From positions 1,841,757-1,905,756 of the forward strand of contig NZ_CP066059.1 of the NCBI RefSeq assembly GCF_016127915.1: a stretch of 64,000 nt of DNA, written 5' to 3'. The stretch comes from Streptococcus oralis. GTDB lineage: Bacteria > Bacillota > Bacilli > Lactobacillales > Streptococcaceae. Positions 18,837 through 27,124 of the stretch are shown here, in pieces. The notes below the pieces were generated by a model. It had not been told where the DNA came from and did not search any database. It worked only from the letters and a program-made list of their open reading frames with translations. Made by a program: the position numbers and the translations under genes. Position 1 is the stretch's first letter. Each line of letters starts with the position of its first letter.

Positions 18837-19316
18837 ATGACTAGAAAAAGAGAATTAATCTTAAGATTGGGAGTGGCTGTTTACGGCCTATGCATTGTCT
18901 GTTTTTGCTTTACTCCCCAGCCTCAACTTCCTATAGGAGTGGAAACTCCAGGTATTCAAACTTTTGGACGCCTGGTTTTTCTTTTAACTCCCTTAAACTC
19001 CCTTTGGAATCTGGGTGAAGTGACTAGTTTGGGACAAGTCCTTTGGATCTTTTTGCAGAACATTTTAAATGTCTTCTTGCTTTTCCCACTAGTCTTTCAA
19101 CTGATTTATCTCTGTCCAAATTTACGACAAACGAAAAAAATCATCCTTCTCAGTTTTCTACTGAGTCTAGGAATTGAGTGCACGCAACTAGTTTTAGATT
19201 TTTTATTCGACTTTAATCGGGTCTTTGAGATTGATGATTTGTGGACCAATACCCTGGGAGGCTATCTGGCTTGGGTCCTCTATAAAGGACTGCATAAAAA
19301 CAAGATAAGGAATTAG
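18837..19316 (+). CDS. VanZ family membrane protein
   Basis: A 159-residue membrane protein with four predicted helices (about 9-28, 60-80, 95-113 and 135-152). It has the VanZ-family features of a Pro-rich first loop (CFTPQPQLP), the conserved TPLNSLWNL, the NxxNVxLFxP-like QNILNVFLLFPL, and an acidic end segment EIDDLWTNTLGGYLAW. VanZ proteins are named for low-level teicoplanin resistance, but most chromosomal members have unknown roles. It is tightly packed between rlmN and the ABC-F gene. Confidence 0.85.
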   Translation: MTRKRELILRLGVAVYGLCIVCFCFTPQPQLPIGVETPGIQTFGRLVFLLTPLNSLWNLGEVTSLGQVLWIFLQNILNVFLLFPLVFQLIYLCPNLRQTKKIILLSFLLSLGIECTQLVLDFLFDFNRVFEIDDLWTNTLGGYLAWVLYKGLHKNKIRN

Positions 19317-19317
19317 A

Positions 19318-20859
19318 ATGAGTATTTTAGAAGTTAAAAATTTGAGTCACGGTTTTGGTGACCGTGCAATTTTTGAAGATGTGTCTTTCCGTCTCCTAAA
19401 GGGAGAACATATCGGTCTAGTCGGTGCCAATGGTGAAGGGAAATCAACCTTTATGAGCATCGTGACTGGTAAGATGTTACCAGATGAAGGGAAGGTGGAG
19501 TGGTCTAAGTATGTGACTGCTGGCTACCTGGATCAGCATGCTGTGCTAAAGGAAGGCCAAACTGTGCGTGATGTTTTGCGGACAGCCTTTGATGAGCTAT
19601 TTAAAGCAGAAGCTCGTATCAATGACCTCTATATGGAAATGGCTGAAGACGGAGCGGATATTGACGCGCTCATGGAAGAAGTTGGCGAACTCCAAGACCG
19701 TTTGGAGAGTCGTGATTTTTATACTTTAGATGCTAAGATTGATGAAGTGGCGCGTGCTCTCGGTGTTATGGACTATGGCATGGATACGGATGTAACAGCC
19801 TTGTCAGGTGGACAAAGAACCAAGGTACTTTTGGCCAAACTGCTTCTTGAAAAGCCCGATATCTTGTTGCTTGACGAGCCAACCAACTACTTAGATGCTG
19901 AACACATTGACTGGCTCAAGCGTTATCTCCAAAACTATGAGAATGCCTTTGTCCTTATCTCGCATGATATTCCTTTCATCAACGACGTAATCAATATCGT
20001 CTATCATGTGGAAAATCAACAGTTGACGCGTTACTCTGGTGACTATTACCAGTTCCAAGAAGTCTATGCTATGAAGAAATCTCAACTGGAAGCAGCCTAT
20101 GAACGTCAACAGAAAGAGATTGCCGACCTCAAGGATTTTGTGGCTCGAAACAAAGCGCGTGTTGCAACGCGTAATATGGCCATGTCCCGGCAAAAGAAAC
20201 TCGACAAGATGGATATCATTGAACTCCAAAGCGAGAAACCAAAGCCGTCCTTTGATTTCAAACCAGCTCGTACACCAGGGCGCTTTATCTTCCAAGCCAA
20301 GGACTTGCAGATTGGTTATGACCGTCCACTTACCAAACCCTTAAATCTTACTTTTGAACGCAATCAAAAGGTTGCCATTATTGGAGCCAATGGTATTGGG
20401 AAAACAACACTCTTGAAGAGTCTCTTGGGCATTATTCCACCAATCGCTGGAGAAGTAGAACGCGGTGATTACCTAGAACTTGGTTATTTTGAGCAAGAAG
20501 TAGAAGGTGGAAATCGTCAAACACCACTAGAGGCTGTCTGGAATGCCTTTCCAGCCCTTAACCAAGCAGAAGTCCGTGCAGCCCTTGCTCGTTGTGGCTT
20601 GACAACTAAGCACATCGAAAGTCAGATTCAGGTCTTGTCAGGTGGGGAACAGGCCAAGGTGCGTTTCTGTCTCTTGATGAACCGTGAAAACAACGTTTTA
20701 GTGCTGGATGAGCCGACCAATCACTTGGATGTAGATGCCAAGGATGAACTCAAACGGGCGCTTAAAGAATACAAAGGAAGCATTCTTATGGTTTGCCACG
20801 AACCAGACTTCTATGAAGGCTGGATGGACCAAATCTGGGACTTTAACAAGCTAACTTAA
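19318..20859 (+). CDS. ABC-F family ATPase (YfmM-like)
   Basis: A soluble twin-ATPase protein of 513 residues acting on the ribosome. It has two ATPase domains, Walker A GANGEGKST (near residue 37) and GANGIGKTT (near 357), signatures LSGGQRTKV and LSGGEQAKV, each followed by LDEPTNYLD or LDEPTNHLD, joined by the charged P-site tRNA interaction linker (about 240-290). It lacks membrane segments. It resembles the housekeeping translation-factor type rather than antibiotic-resistance ABC-F proteins. One base separates it from vanZ. Confidence 0.9.
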   Translation: MSILEVKNLSHGFGDRAIFEDVSFRLLKGEHIGLVGANGEGKSTFMSIVTGKMLPDEGKVEWSKYVTAGYLDQHAVLKEGQTVRDVLRTAFDELFKAEARINDLYMEMAEDGADIDALMEEVGELQDRLESRDFYTLDAKIDEVARALGVMDYGMDTDVTALSGGQRTKVLLAKLLLEKPDILLLDEPTNYLDAEHIDWLKRYLQNYENAFVLISHDIPFINDVINIVYHVENQQLTRYSGDYYQFQEVYAMKKSQLEAAYERQQKEIADLKDFVARNKARVATRNMAMSRQKKLDKMDIIELQSEKPKPSFDFKPARTPGRFIFQAKDLQIGYDRPLTKPLNLTFERNQKVAIIGANGIGKTTLLKSLLGIIPPIAGEVERGDYLELGYFEQEVEGGNRQTPLEAVWNAFPALNQAEVRAALARCGLTTKHIESQIQVLSGGEQAKVRFCLLMNRENNVLVLDEPTNHLDVDAKDELKRALKEYKGSILMVCHEPDFYEGWMDQIWDFNKLT

Positions 20860-20867
20860 AAGCAGTA

Positions 20868-20899
20868 AAAAAGCCAAGTCGAAATGACTTGGCTTTTTT
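20868..20899. terminator. Bidirectional terminator between ABC-F and zinc-ribbon genes
   Basis: AAAAAGCCAAGTC/GACTTGGCTTTTT stem with a GAAAT loop and T-tracts on both strands, shared by the convergent genes. Confidence 0.9.
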
Positions 20900-20901
20900 G
20901 A

Positions 20902-21141
20902 CTAGTAATTTAAATAGCTTTCAACTTCAGATTTCTCAATTTCTTTACCGTAGTGGCAAATCGGACAAGAAACGAAGTAACTTTTACCATAAGGGAAAAG
21001 TGGAATCCAGTAAAGGGTGAACTTGCGCCCAGTTTCTACGATCTCCCAAGTGTCGACATTGTTACAATGACCACATTCGATCGCTGTTTGCGTATGTCCC
21101 AAATCTTTCTGATAACCTTTAGAACCCCAAAATAAAATCAT
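20902..21141 (-). CDS. Zinc-ribbon domain protein
   Basis: A 79-residue protein with two CxxC knuckles (CGHC near residue 23 and CPIC near 60), the spacing of a zinc ribbon, and an aromatic middle section (RKFTLYWIPLFPYGKSYF). No enzymatic motif is seen. GGAGACG precedes the ATG. It lies 27 bases downstream of slrA in the same direction and probably shares its transcript. Function unknown. Confidence 0.8.
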   Translation of the reverse strand: MILFWGSKGYQKDLGHTQTAIECGHCNNVDTWEIVETGRKFTLYWIPLFPYGKSYFVSCPICHYGKEIEKSEVESYLNY

Positions 21142-21168
21142 GTCATCGTCTCCTTATCTGTTGATGGC

Positions 21169-21975
21169 TTATTTTTTACTGAAGTCGTAGTCTTTCACCA
21201 CTTCGATACTATCAATGGTGATAGCAGACGTTGGTTTGTCTTTCTCATCTTTTTCAGCCTTGGCAATCTTGTCAACAACATCCATGCCATCGATGACTTG
21301 ACCAAAGACAGGGTGTTTGCCATCTAGACTTGGATTTCCACCTTCTTTATAGGCTTCGATGATTTTCTTTGGATACTTGCTGGTAGGAAGTTTAGCTGAA
21401 ATATCTGTTGAATTTTGGTTGATGAAGAACTGGCTACCGTTGGTGTTTGGTTGACCAGTGTTAGCCATAGCAAGGGCTCCTCGGATATTGTATAGGTAAG
21501 GGGAGATTTCATTTTTGAAACCAGTTCCCTTATCCTTCGTTTTATCCTTATCATGCCAGATAGATTGGCCACCTGTACCATCTCCCTTAGGATCTCCAGT
21601 TTGGACCATAAAGCCATCGATGACACGGTGGAAGGTGATGCCGTTATAGTAGCCTTCTTTGGCATGAGTGAGGAAGTTTTCAACTGCTAGAGGTGCTAGT
21701 TTTGGAAAGAGTTTGATGCGGATATCGCCTTGATTTGTGTGTAAAATGACCTCAGCTTCATCTTCAGCAACTTCTTTAGAAAGTTGAGGGAAGTTGGCAT
21801 TTTCATTGGTTAAAGCGTCATTCAAATCTTTGGCAGCCTGAGCAGCTGCTTTTGAGCTTTCTTCAGCAGAGATGCTGGAGTCGACATATTCATCACCACG
21901 GAGACCACGTTGGATACTAGTACATCCAGCAAGGGCTACAGTGGATAGTAAAAGAAGGGCTGCTAGTTTTTTCAT
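21169..21975 (-). CDS. slrA: Lipoprotein peptidyl-prolyl isomerase (cyclophilin type)
   Basis: A surface-anchored foldase that isomerises X-Pro bonds of exported proteins; the pneumococcal homologue is SlrA. The 268-residue precursor has a lipobox ALAGC (Cys18 after cleavage), a helical spacer (about 35-70) and a cyclophilin domain with [19 protein letters not shown] and [10 protein letters not shown] near residues 116-175. The promoter (TTGAAA-17-TACAAT) lies at 22033-22005. Confidence 0.93.
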   Translation of the reverse strand: MKKLAALLLLSTVALAGCTSIQRGLRGDEYVDSSISAEESSKAAAQAAKDLNDALTNENANFPQLSKEVAEDEAEVILHTNQGDIRIKLFPKLAPLAVENFLTHAKEGYYNGITFHRVIDGFMVQTGDPKGDGTGGQSIWHDKDKTKDKGTGFKNEISPYLYNIRGALAMANTGQPNTNGSQFFINQNSTDISAKLPTSKYPKKIIEAYKEGGNPSLDGKHPVFGQVIDGMDVVDKIAKAEKDEKDKPTSAITIDSIEVVKDYDFSKK

Positions 21976-22004
21976 TGTTAACCTCTCAAAAATTCATTTC
22001 TACC

Positions 22005-22033
22005 ATTGTACCTTAAAAGGAGTTTGATTTCAA
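22005..22033 (-). promoter_or_regulatory. slrA promoter
   Basis: Reverse strand TTGAAA (22033-22028), 17-base spacer, TACAAT (22010-22005). Confidence 0.65.
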
Positions 22034-22098
22034 ATGTAAAAGATTTTACTAAAAATTTCTAGTAGTTAAAAAAATTAAAACTCTGTCAAGTTTTTTTC

Positions 22099-22126
22099 TT
22101 GACACCTGTCAGAAATCTGCTATAAT
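22099..22126 (+). promoter_or_regulatory. rpsP promoter
   Basis: Consensus TTGACA (22099-22104), 16-base spacer, TGC-TATAAT (22118-22126). A strong promoter. Confidence 0.9.
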
Positions 22127-22191
22127 AGAACATGTGCTAAATAGCTTAGCTATTTCACCGAAATAAAAAATAAGAAAAGAGACATTAAAAA

Positions 22192-22464
22192 ATGGCAGTT
22201 AAAATCCGTTTGACTCGTATGGGTTCTAAGAAAAAACCTTTCTACCGTATCAACGTAGCAGACTCACGTTCACCACGTGACGGACGTTTCATCGAAACAG
22301 TTGGAACTTACAACCCACTTGTTGCTGAAAACCAAGTAACTTTGAAAGAAGACCGCGTTCTTGCATGGTTGGCTGATGGAGCTCAACCTTCAGATACAGT
22401 TCGCAACATCCTTTCAAAAGAAGGCGTATTGAAAAAATTCCACGATTCTAAATTCTCAAAATAA
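22192..22464 (+). CDS. rpsP: 30S ribosomal protein S16
   Basis: Small-subunit protein of 90 residues, beginning [20 protein letters not shown] and with [16 protein letters not shown], the standard S16 motifs. Codon use is highly biased. khpA follows 19 bases later, the common Firmicute arrangement rpsP-khpA-(...)-rimM-trmD. An alternative earlier start is not available. Confidence 0.98.
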   Translation: MAVKIRLTRMGSKKKPFYRINVADSRSPRDGRFIETVGTYNPLVAENQVTLKEDRVLAWLADGAQPSDTVRNILSKEGVLKKFHDSKFSK

Positions 22465-22483
22465 GTTTAAAGTAGGTTGACAG

Positions 22484-22723
22484 ATGGATACGATTGAAAA
22501 TCTCATTATTGCGATTGTGAAACCTTTGATTTCACAACCTGATGCCTTAACTATCAAGATTGAAGACACACCAGAGTTTTTGGAGTATCACTTGGATCTT
22601 GACCAAAGCGATGTCGGTCGTGTTATCGGTCGTAAGGGTCGCACTATCTCAGCGATAAGAACGATTGTCTACTCTGTCCCAACTGAAGACAAAAAAGTAA
22701 GAATCGTTATCGATGAAAAATAA
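22484..22723 (+). CDS. khpA: RNA-binding KH-domain protein KhpA
   Basis: A single-KH-domain RNA-binding protein (79 residues) with the GxxG loop in [11 protein letters not shown] near residue 45. In pneumococcus KhpA works with KhpB/EloR to control cell elongation and division through RNA binding. The N-terminus [15 protein letters not shown] is the family form. It is cotranscribed with rpsP and is followed by a strong terminator. Confidence 0.95.
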   Translation: MDTIENLIIAIVKPLISQPDALTIKIEDTPEFLEYHLDLDQSDVGRVIGRKGRTISAIRTIVYSVPTEDKKVRIVIDEK

Positions 22724-22752
22724 AAAAAGCGGGACGGATGTCTCGCTTTTTT
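22724..22752 (+). terminator. Terminator after khpA
   Basis: AAAAAGCGGGAC/GTCTCGCTTTTT stem with a GGAT loop and T-tract. It ends 15 bases before the MazG-like ATG, so partial read-through probably feeds that gene. Confidence 0.8.
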
Positions 22753-22766
22753 GTGAGGAGGAGAAG

Positions 22767-23111
22767 ATGAAGGATTTAACGTTTAGACAATTACAAGATT
22801 ACTTACTCGAACTTTACCAGCAATCTCGAACTGAGGAAGGTCTCTTTATCAAGCTAGTGGAGGAAGTCGGAGAAGTAGCCGAGGTCTTGAATGGGCGCTC
22901 TGGTCGAAAAGAGGGCGTTCAGGACTCAAACGAGGAACTTGCCAAAGAACTGGTTGATATCATTCATTACACCGTCGCTATTGCGGCTATCAACGACATT
23001 GACCTAACCAAAACCATTTTTGACAAAGATAAAAAAGCAGCCATTAAGTACCAACATGAAAGAGATTTGGAGAGTTTTTTGAAGGGAGATTTGAGAAATA
23101 TTGAACACTGA
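22767..23111 (+). CDS. MazG-like nucleotide pyrophosphohydrolase
   Basis: A 114-residue MazG-like protein. The helical metal-binding motif KLVEEVGEVAEVLNGRSG (near residue 30) and the second motif ELAKELVDIIHYTVAIA (near 63) supply the ExxE and ExxD residues for Mg2+-dependent hydrolysis of nucleoside triphosphates. The ATG at 22767 has GAGGAGGAG upstream; a longer frame from 22713 would run back through the khpA terminator and is rejected. Its precise substrate is unknown. Confidence 0.85.
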   Translation: MKDLTFRQLQDYLLELYQQSRTEEGLFIKLVEEVGEVAEVLNGRSGRKEGVQDSNEELAKELVDIIHYTVAIAAINDIDLTKTIFDKDKKAAIKYQHERDLESFLKGDLRNIEH

Positions 23112-23652
23112 TTATTTTTTAAAAATAGACTGGGCGGTGTATATTGATTGGTTATTACGAATTATACAGATTTCGACTTTTATAGGTGTAATTTTAAAAA
23201 TAAGTTTCCAGAATAAGGCCTATATTAATAATATCGAAATTCAGGCAATTAAACCAATCGAATTTGATTCCTTACATACGAGATTTCATCATGTTTATGA
23301 GTTTAAACATAATAAAAATGATAAACATTATAACCATTTGATTTTTTATCCAAAAGAAGTTGACATTGAAATTGTAGAATTTTATTCTTTAATCTATGAT
23401 TCAAAAAGTAATCGTTTAGTCATTCAAGATAAAATACATACAGTCAAAAATTTAAAAAATTATACATGCTTATTGATTTATACAAATTTACCTGAGACTA
23501 TACCTAGTTTAAGAATGAAATGGAAGACAAGTCAAGGTCAAATTGGGGAGTATACATTTTATAGTAATATGTATAACGGGAATATAAATATTTCTTCTTT
23601 TAAATATAAATTAACATTAAAGAGGAAACTACTAGCAATTTTGGGATTATAG
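23101..23652 (+). CDS. AT-rich hypothetical protein with one N-terminal membrane helix
   Basis: A 183-residue frame not recognised from any family I know. Residues ~17-34 (WLLRIIQISTFIGVILKI) form a likely membrane anchor; the rest is rich in Asn, Lys, Tyr and Ile with predicted beta structure and a basic C-terminus (KYKLTLKRKLLAILGL). The only plausible start is TTG at 23101, overlapping the MazG-like stop, with GGGAG at 23084-23088 (12-base spacing, long). Base composition is visibly more AT-rich than the neighbours. It interrupts the otherwise conserved khpA-rimM interval. Confidence 0.6.
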   Translation: MNTDYFLKIDWAVYIDWLLRIIQISTFIGVILKISFQNKAYINNIEIQAIKPIEFDSLHTRFHHVYEFKHNKNDKHYNHLIFYPKEVDIEIVEFYSLIYDSKSNRLVIQDKIHTVKNLKNYTCLLIYTNLPETIPSLRMKWKTSQGQIGEYTFYSNMYNGNINISSFKYKLTLKRKLLAILGL

Positions 23653-23687
23653 CTGATTTTCTCCAACTTGTGAAAATCCCTGGAACG

Positions 23688-23696
23688 TGATAAAAT
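23688..23696 (+). promoter_or_regulatory. rimM-trmD promoter, extended -10
   Basis: TGATAAAAT, 29 bases before the rimM ATG, after the orphan gene. Confidence 0.55.
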
Positions 23697-23725
23697 AAAG
23701 GATAGAAATAGATACAGGAGACAAG

Positions 23726-24244
23726 ATGAACTACTTTAATGTTGGAAAAATCGTCAATACGCAGGGTCTACAGGGTGAGATGCGAGTCTTGTCTGTGACG
23801 GATTTTGCAGAGGAACGGTTTAAAAAAGGGGCAGAGCTGGTTTTATTTGATGAAAAAGATCAGTTTGTCCAAACAGTAACCATCGCTAGCCACCGTAAGC
23901 ATAAGAATTTTGACATTATCAAATTCAAAGATATGTACCATATCAATGCGATTGAAAAGTACAAAGGTTACAGTCTCAAAGTTGCTGAGGAAGATTTGAA
24001 CGACTTAGATGATGGAGAATTCTACTATCACGAGATTATTGGTTTGGAAGTTTACGAGGGAGACAATTTGATTGGAACTATCAAGGAAATCCTACAACCA
24101 GGAGCCAACGATGTCTGGGTGGTCAAGCGAAAAGGTAAGCGTGATTTGCTTCTACCTTACATTCCGCCAGTAGTTCTCAATGTTGATATTCCAAACAAGC
24201 GGGTCGAAGTGGAAATCTTAGAAGGACTAGATGATGAAGATTGA
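23726..24244 (+). CDS. rimM: 16S rRNA processing protein RimM
   Basis: RimM helps mature the head of the 30S subunit and binds S19. The 172-residue protein has the RimM N-domain ([19 protein letters not shown]), then the PRC-barrel domain with [21 protein letters not shown] and the C-terminal [19 protein letters not shown] precedes the ATG. Its 3' end overlaps trmD by 11 bases, indicating translational coupling. Confidence 0.95.
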   Translation: MNYFNVGKIVNTQGLQGEMRVLSVTDFAEERFKKGAELVLFDEKDQFVQTVTIASHRKHKNFDIIKFKDMYHINAIEKYKGYSLKVAEEDLNDLDDGEFYYHEIIGLEVYEGDNLIGTIKEILQPGANDVWVVKRKGKRDLLLPYIPPVVLNVDIPNKRVEVEILEGLDDED

Positions 24245-24953
24245 TATTTTAACCCTCTTTCCTGAGATGTTTTCTCCGCTGGAACACTCAATTGTTGGGA
24301 AGGCTCGAGAAAAAGGGCTCTTGGATATCCAGTATCATAATTTCAGAGAATATGCTGAAAAGGCCCGTCATGTTGACGATGAACCTTACGGAGGCGGTCA
24401 GGGGATGTTGCTAAGGGCTCAACCCATTTTCGATGCCTTTGATGCTATTGAAAAGAAAAATCCCCGTGTCATTCTTCTTGATCCTGCTGGAAAACAGTTC
24501 GATCAATCTTACGCTGAGGATTTGGCTCAGGAAGAGGAACTAATCTTTATCTGTGGTCACTATGAAGGGTATGACGAGCGTATCAAGACCTTGGTAACCG
24601 ATGAAATTTCCCTAGGAGACTATGTTTTGACTGGAGGAGAATTGGCGGCCATGACCATGATTGATGCGACCGTGCGCTTGATACCAGAAGTGATTGGTAA
24701 GGAGTCTAGCCACCAGGATGATAGCTTTTCTTCGGGTCTTCTCGAATATCCTCAGTACACACGCCCTTATGACTATCGAGGCATGGTCGTGCCAGATGTG
24801 CTCATGAGTGGGCACCATGAAAAGATTCGCCAGTGGCGGCTTTATGAGAGTCTAAAGAAAACCTACGAGCGCAGACCTGACCTGCTAGAAAACTATCAAC
24901 TAACAGCCGAAGAAGAAAAGATGCTGGCTGAAATCAGAGAAAACAAAGAATAA
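24234..24953 (+). CDS. trmD: tRNA (guanine-N1)-methyltransferase
   Basis: TrmD methylates G37 next to the anticodon, preventing +1 frameshifting; it is a trefoil-knot SPOUT enzyme. The 239-residue protein has [25 protein letters not shown] near residue 49, the SAM-knot motif [11 protein letters not shown] near 109 and [15 protein letters not shown] near 127. An ATG also occurs at 24231, but AAGGA at 24222-24226 is better spaced (7 bases) for 24234. It overlaps rimM. Confidence 0.95.
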   Translation: MKIDILTLFPEMFSPLEHSIVGKAREKGLLDIQYHNFREYAEKARHVDDEPYGGGQGMLLRAQPIFDAFDAIEKKNPRVILLDPAGKQFDQSYAEDLAQEEELIFICGHYEGYDERIKTLVTDEISLGDYVLTGGELAAMTMIDATVRLIPEVIGKESSHQDDSFSSGLLEYPQYTRPYDYRGMVVPDVLMSGHHEKIRQWRLYESLKKTYERRPDLLENYQLTAEEEKMLAEIRENKE

Positions 24954-24964
24954 AGGAGAATCTT

Positions 24965-25303
24965 ATGCAAGTAATCAAACGTAATGGAGAAATTGCTGAA
25001 TTTGATCCAGATAAAATTTACCAAGCTGTCTTAAAAGCAGCTCAAACAGTTTATGTTTTGACTGATGACTTACGTCAAAACCTAGCTCAAGTTACTAAGA
25101 AAGTCGTTTTGGACTTGGAAGAAGCAAAAGTAGAACGTGCCACTATCAGCATGATCCAGTCAATGGTTGAGCACCGCTTACTTGGAGCTGGCTACATTAC
25201 TATTGCAGAACACTATATCTCTTATCGCTTGCAACGCGATTTGGAGAGAAGTGGTTATGGCGACCATATCGCCGTTCATCTTCATTTTGAACAAATCCGT
25301 TAA
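24965..25303 (+). CDS. ATP-cone domain protein
   Basis: A 112-residue protein made almost entirely of an ATP-cone, the nucleotide-sensing module of ribonucleotide reductases and NrdR: MQVIKRNGEIAEFDPDKIYQAVLKAA at the start and ATISMIQSMVEHRLLGAG in the middle. The reductase or DNA-binding part is absent, so it is a free-standing cone, possibly an allosteric regulator. It follows trmD by 11 bases with an AAAGGAG site and is probably in the same transcript. The role is unknown. Confidence 0.8.
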   Translation: MQVIKRNGEIAEFDPDKIYQAVLKAAQTVYVLTDDLRQNLAQVTKKVVLDLEEAKVERATISMIQSMVEHRLLGAGYITIAEHYISYRLQRDLERSGYGDHIAVHLHFEQIR

Positions 25304-25305
25304 GA

Positions 25306-25341
25306 AAAAGAGTGGGATGCAAAGAACATCTCACTCTTTCT
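25306..25341. terminator. Bidirectional terminator after the ATP-cone gene
   Basis: AAAGAGTGGGATG/CATCTCACTCTTT (one G-U pair) with a CAAAGAA loop. It overlaps the 3' end of the convergent gene. Confidence 0.8.
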
Positions 25342-25651
25342 TAAATAGACTTTTCTGAGCTTTTTGTACGGTTGAGGGAACAAAACGAAGTCGTTTAATA
25401 TCACTGATACGAATGATTCGGGTCACGTTTTTTGAAAAATTTTTGACGATAATTTGTTGGCGATTAGCATCGTGTTTAACAATATCACCCGAAAAACTTG
25501 TTTCAGCAAATATGACATGAACAGCCGTCTTTTTCTGGATGGCTTGTTCAATCATAGCAGTGAGGGAGTTGTCCTCGGTTTGGCGAGGTTCGTCATTTCC
25601 ATTGAGAAAACCATGTAGTTTATCTAGAACTAGTTTGAATGTCTGTCTCAT
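25331..25651 (-). CDS. Hypothetical protein, possible Sm-like/YolD-type fold
   Basis: A 106-residue cytoplasmic protein I cannot place with certainty. The central part (AVHVIFAETSFSGDIVKHDANRQQIIV) and the downstream VTRIIRISDIKRLRFV resemble small beta-barrel proteins such as YolD-like ones. GGGAGG lies just before the ATG and a TATAAT (25683-25678, reverse) lies 26 bases upstream of it, so the gene looks real. It converges on the ATP-cone gene. Confidence 0.65.
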   Translation of the reverse strand: MRQTFKLVLDKLHGFLNGNDEPRQTEDNSLTAMIEQAIQKKTAVHVIFAETSFSGDIVKHDANRQQIIVKNFSKNVTRIIRISDIKRLRFVPSTVQKAQKSLFKKE

Positions 25652-25754
25652 AGAATCCTCCCTTCTTATATATCCACATTATATAAAATTTTCCTAAAAA
25701 CCACAAGATTTTTACGAATAGACTACAGAAAGCATATCACATAAAGGAGTTAAA

Positions 25755-25973
25755 ATGGCAGAATTTACATTTGAAATCGAAGAACACTTACTGACCTTGT
25801 CTGAAAATGACAAAGGATGGACAAAAGAACTAAATCGCGTTAGCTTTAATGGTGCCCCTGCAAAGTTCGATATTCGTTCTTGGAGTCCTGACCATACCAA
25901 AATGGGCAAAGGAATCACGCTTTCCAATGAAGAATTTCAGATAATGGTCGATGCCTTTAAAGGTGGACAATAA
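25755..25973 (+). CDS. YdbC family PC4-like ssDNA-binding protein
   Basis: A 72-residue protein of the YdbC family, structural relatives of the eukaryotic coactivator PC4 that bind single-stranded DNA as dimers. Matching features are the FTFEIEEHLLTLSEN start, the GWTKELNRVSFNGAPAKFDIRSWSPDH core and the GKGITLSNEEFQ motif. AAAGGAG precedes the ATG. It ends at a strong terminator shared with the TetR gene. Confidence 0.85.
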   Translation: MAEFTFEIEEHLLTLSENDKGWTKELNRVSFNGAPAKFDIRSWSPDHTKMGKGITLSNEEFQIMVDAFKGGQ

Positions 25974-26008
25974 AAAGAATCTTGAGTGCAGCTCAAGATT
26001 CTTTTTTT
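25974..26008. terminator. Bidirectional terminator between YdbC and TetR genes
   Basis: AAAGAATCTTGAG/CTCAAGATTCTTT stem, TGCAG loop, long T-tract on the top strand and A-run giving a shorter T-tract on the bottom strand. Confidence 0.9.
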
Positions 26009-26564
26009 AGGACACAATGTAGTCACACAAAGAAGTTTTAGACAATTGAATGAAAGTCTCTTTATACTCTTCAGGTGGTATTGGATTATCTTTACGAATC
26101 CAGACTTCGATGAAAGAGATTGCCGTGGTCGTAATGATATAAGCGATGTCTTCTTTACTAAAATTATATTTCAGTTGGTAATTGACATTCTTGAGTACCC
26201 ACTCAGAGTATGTCCCACGCAGAAACTCCTTCCAACAAGTGTCGGCTTGAGAATTGTACAAGGTACCGATGACTTCTCGCTTTTCATAGATGAGAGGAAG
26301 AACGCGGTCCGCTAAGAGAGTGATGGGATCGCCATCTCTTTCAGAACAGTAGTTGTTAAAAATATTGAAGATTTGTTGATCGGTCTCCTTGTGGATATAA
26401 TCGATAATATCTTCAAAGTTATTAAAGTGCTTTTGATAAATCGCTTGGCGGGAAATACCAGCTTCTGCAGCAATCTCAGTCATGGTAAAAGAAGTTCGCT
26501 GAGGGTTTCTCCTTGCAAGAGTGATAAAAGCATCTAAGATTAACTCTCTAGTTTTGTTTGCCAT
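26007..26564 (-). CDS. TetR/AcrR family transcriptional regulator
   Basis: A 185-residue regulator with an N-terminal helix-turn-helix (about residues 10-55; FTMTEIAAEAGISRQAIYQKHFNNFEDI) and a C-terminal ligand/dimerisation domain of the streptococcal TetR type. Such proteins normally repress their own gene and a neighbour. It is divergent from the LPXTG adhesin, and a palindrome (26595-26612) lies just upstream of its start, so adhesin control is possible. The ligand is unknown. Confidence 0.9.
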   Translation of the reverse strand: MANKTRELILDAFITLARRNPQRTSFTMTEIAAEAGISRQAIYQKHFNNFEDIIDYIHKETDQQIFNIFNNYCSERDGDPITLLADRVLPLIYEKREVIGTLYNSQADTCWKEFLRGTYSEWVLKNVNYQLKYNFSKEDIAYIITTTAISFIEVWIRKDNPIPPEEYKETFIQLSKTSLCDYIVS

Positions 26565-26594
26565 AACTTTACCTTCCTATCTATTAATATTAAA

Positions 26595-26612
26595 AATACT
26601 AGATTTAGTATT
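26595..26612. promoter_or_regulatory. Palindrome, candidate TetR operator
   Basis: AATACTA-GATT-TAGTATT, a perfect inverted repeat with 7-base arms, 31-48 bases upstream of the TetR ATG. Placement fits autoregulation; assignment is inference. Confidence 0.5.
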
Positions 26613-26961
26613 ACCCAAGCTTTCCCTTTAGCATAAATAAACTGAATAGATGATTATTTGAAAGCCTCTATAAGACTATTATATCATAGATTTATTAGAA
26701 ATAACAGATTGTTACAAGGAGGCATTACTTTTTGCAAACTCCTATTATGTCAGTATTTTCAGATAATTCTTAGGAAAGTCATTTTTTATATGGTGTTATG
26801 GAATAATATATCAAAATACTTGACAATGTGTAAATAAATAATTTTATAGGTGAAAAGATTTTAATAAAAATATTCAAAGATATGTAGTATAATAGTCGTG
26901 GATGATATTTTGCTATATTTCCATCTGACCAAGAGTAATGATACTCCTGCTAAAGATTGAA

Positions 26962-26989
26962 TTGAATAAATATTTCGAAATACTATAAT
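26962..26989 (+). promoter_or_regulatory. Probable adhesin promoter
   Basis: TTGAAT (26962-26967), 16-base spacer, TATAAT (26984-26989), leaving a leader of about 130 bases that contains a hairpin at 27014-27039. Another TATAAT at 26888-26893 has no good -35. Confidence 0.55.
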
Positions 26990-27124
26990 AGTGTACTCGT
27001 TTTTCAAAGCAAGTGTTACAAGTATATTATCGTGTAACAAATCATGCGATTGAAAGGGGTGTTGCCTACTGGGAGAAGAAGATGCACTATTCAATCAATT
27101 TCAATCATTTAGAAAGGAAAAATC

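Larger units (their letters stand above)
26565..27124. other. 560-base intergenic region between TetR and adhesin genes
   Basis: No convincing protein gene. It holds the TetR upstream palindrome (26595-26612), a possible orphan start (AAGGAGG at 26716-26722 before a 13-residue frame from TTG 26732), a 13/15 CodY-like site (26754-26768), two TATAAT elements (26888-26893 and 26984-26989, the second with a good -35), and a 7-bp hairpin TGTTACA/TGTAACA (27014-27039) in the presumed adhesin leader. The region is very AT-rich. Confidence 0.6.

Noticed and set aside
19318-20859. ABC-F antibiotic resistance protein (Msr/Vga/OptrA-like)
   Set aside because: The linker is short and the sequence resembles housekeeping YfmM-type ABC-F proteins in a core gene run; nothing supports resistance.
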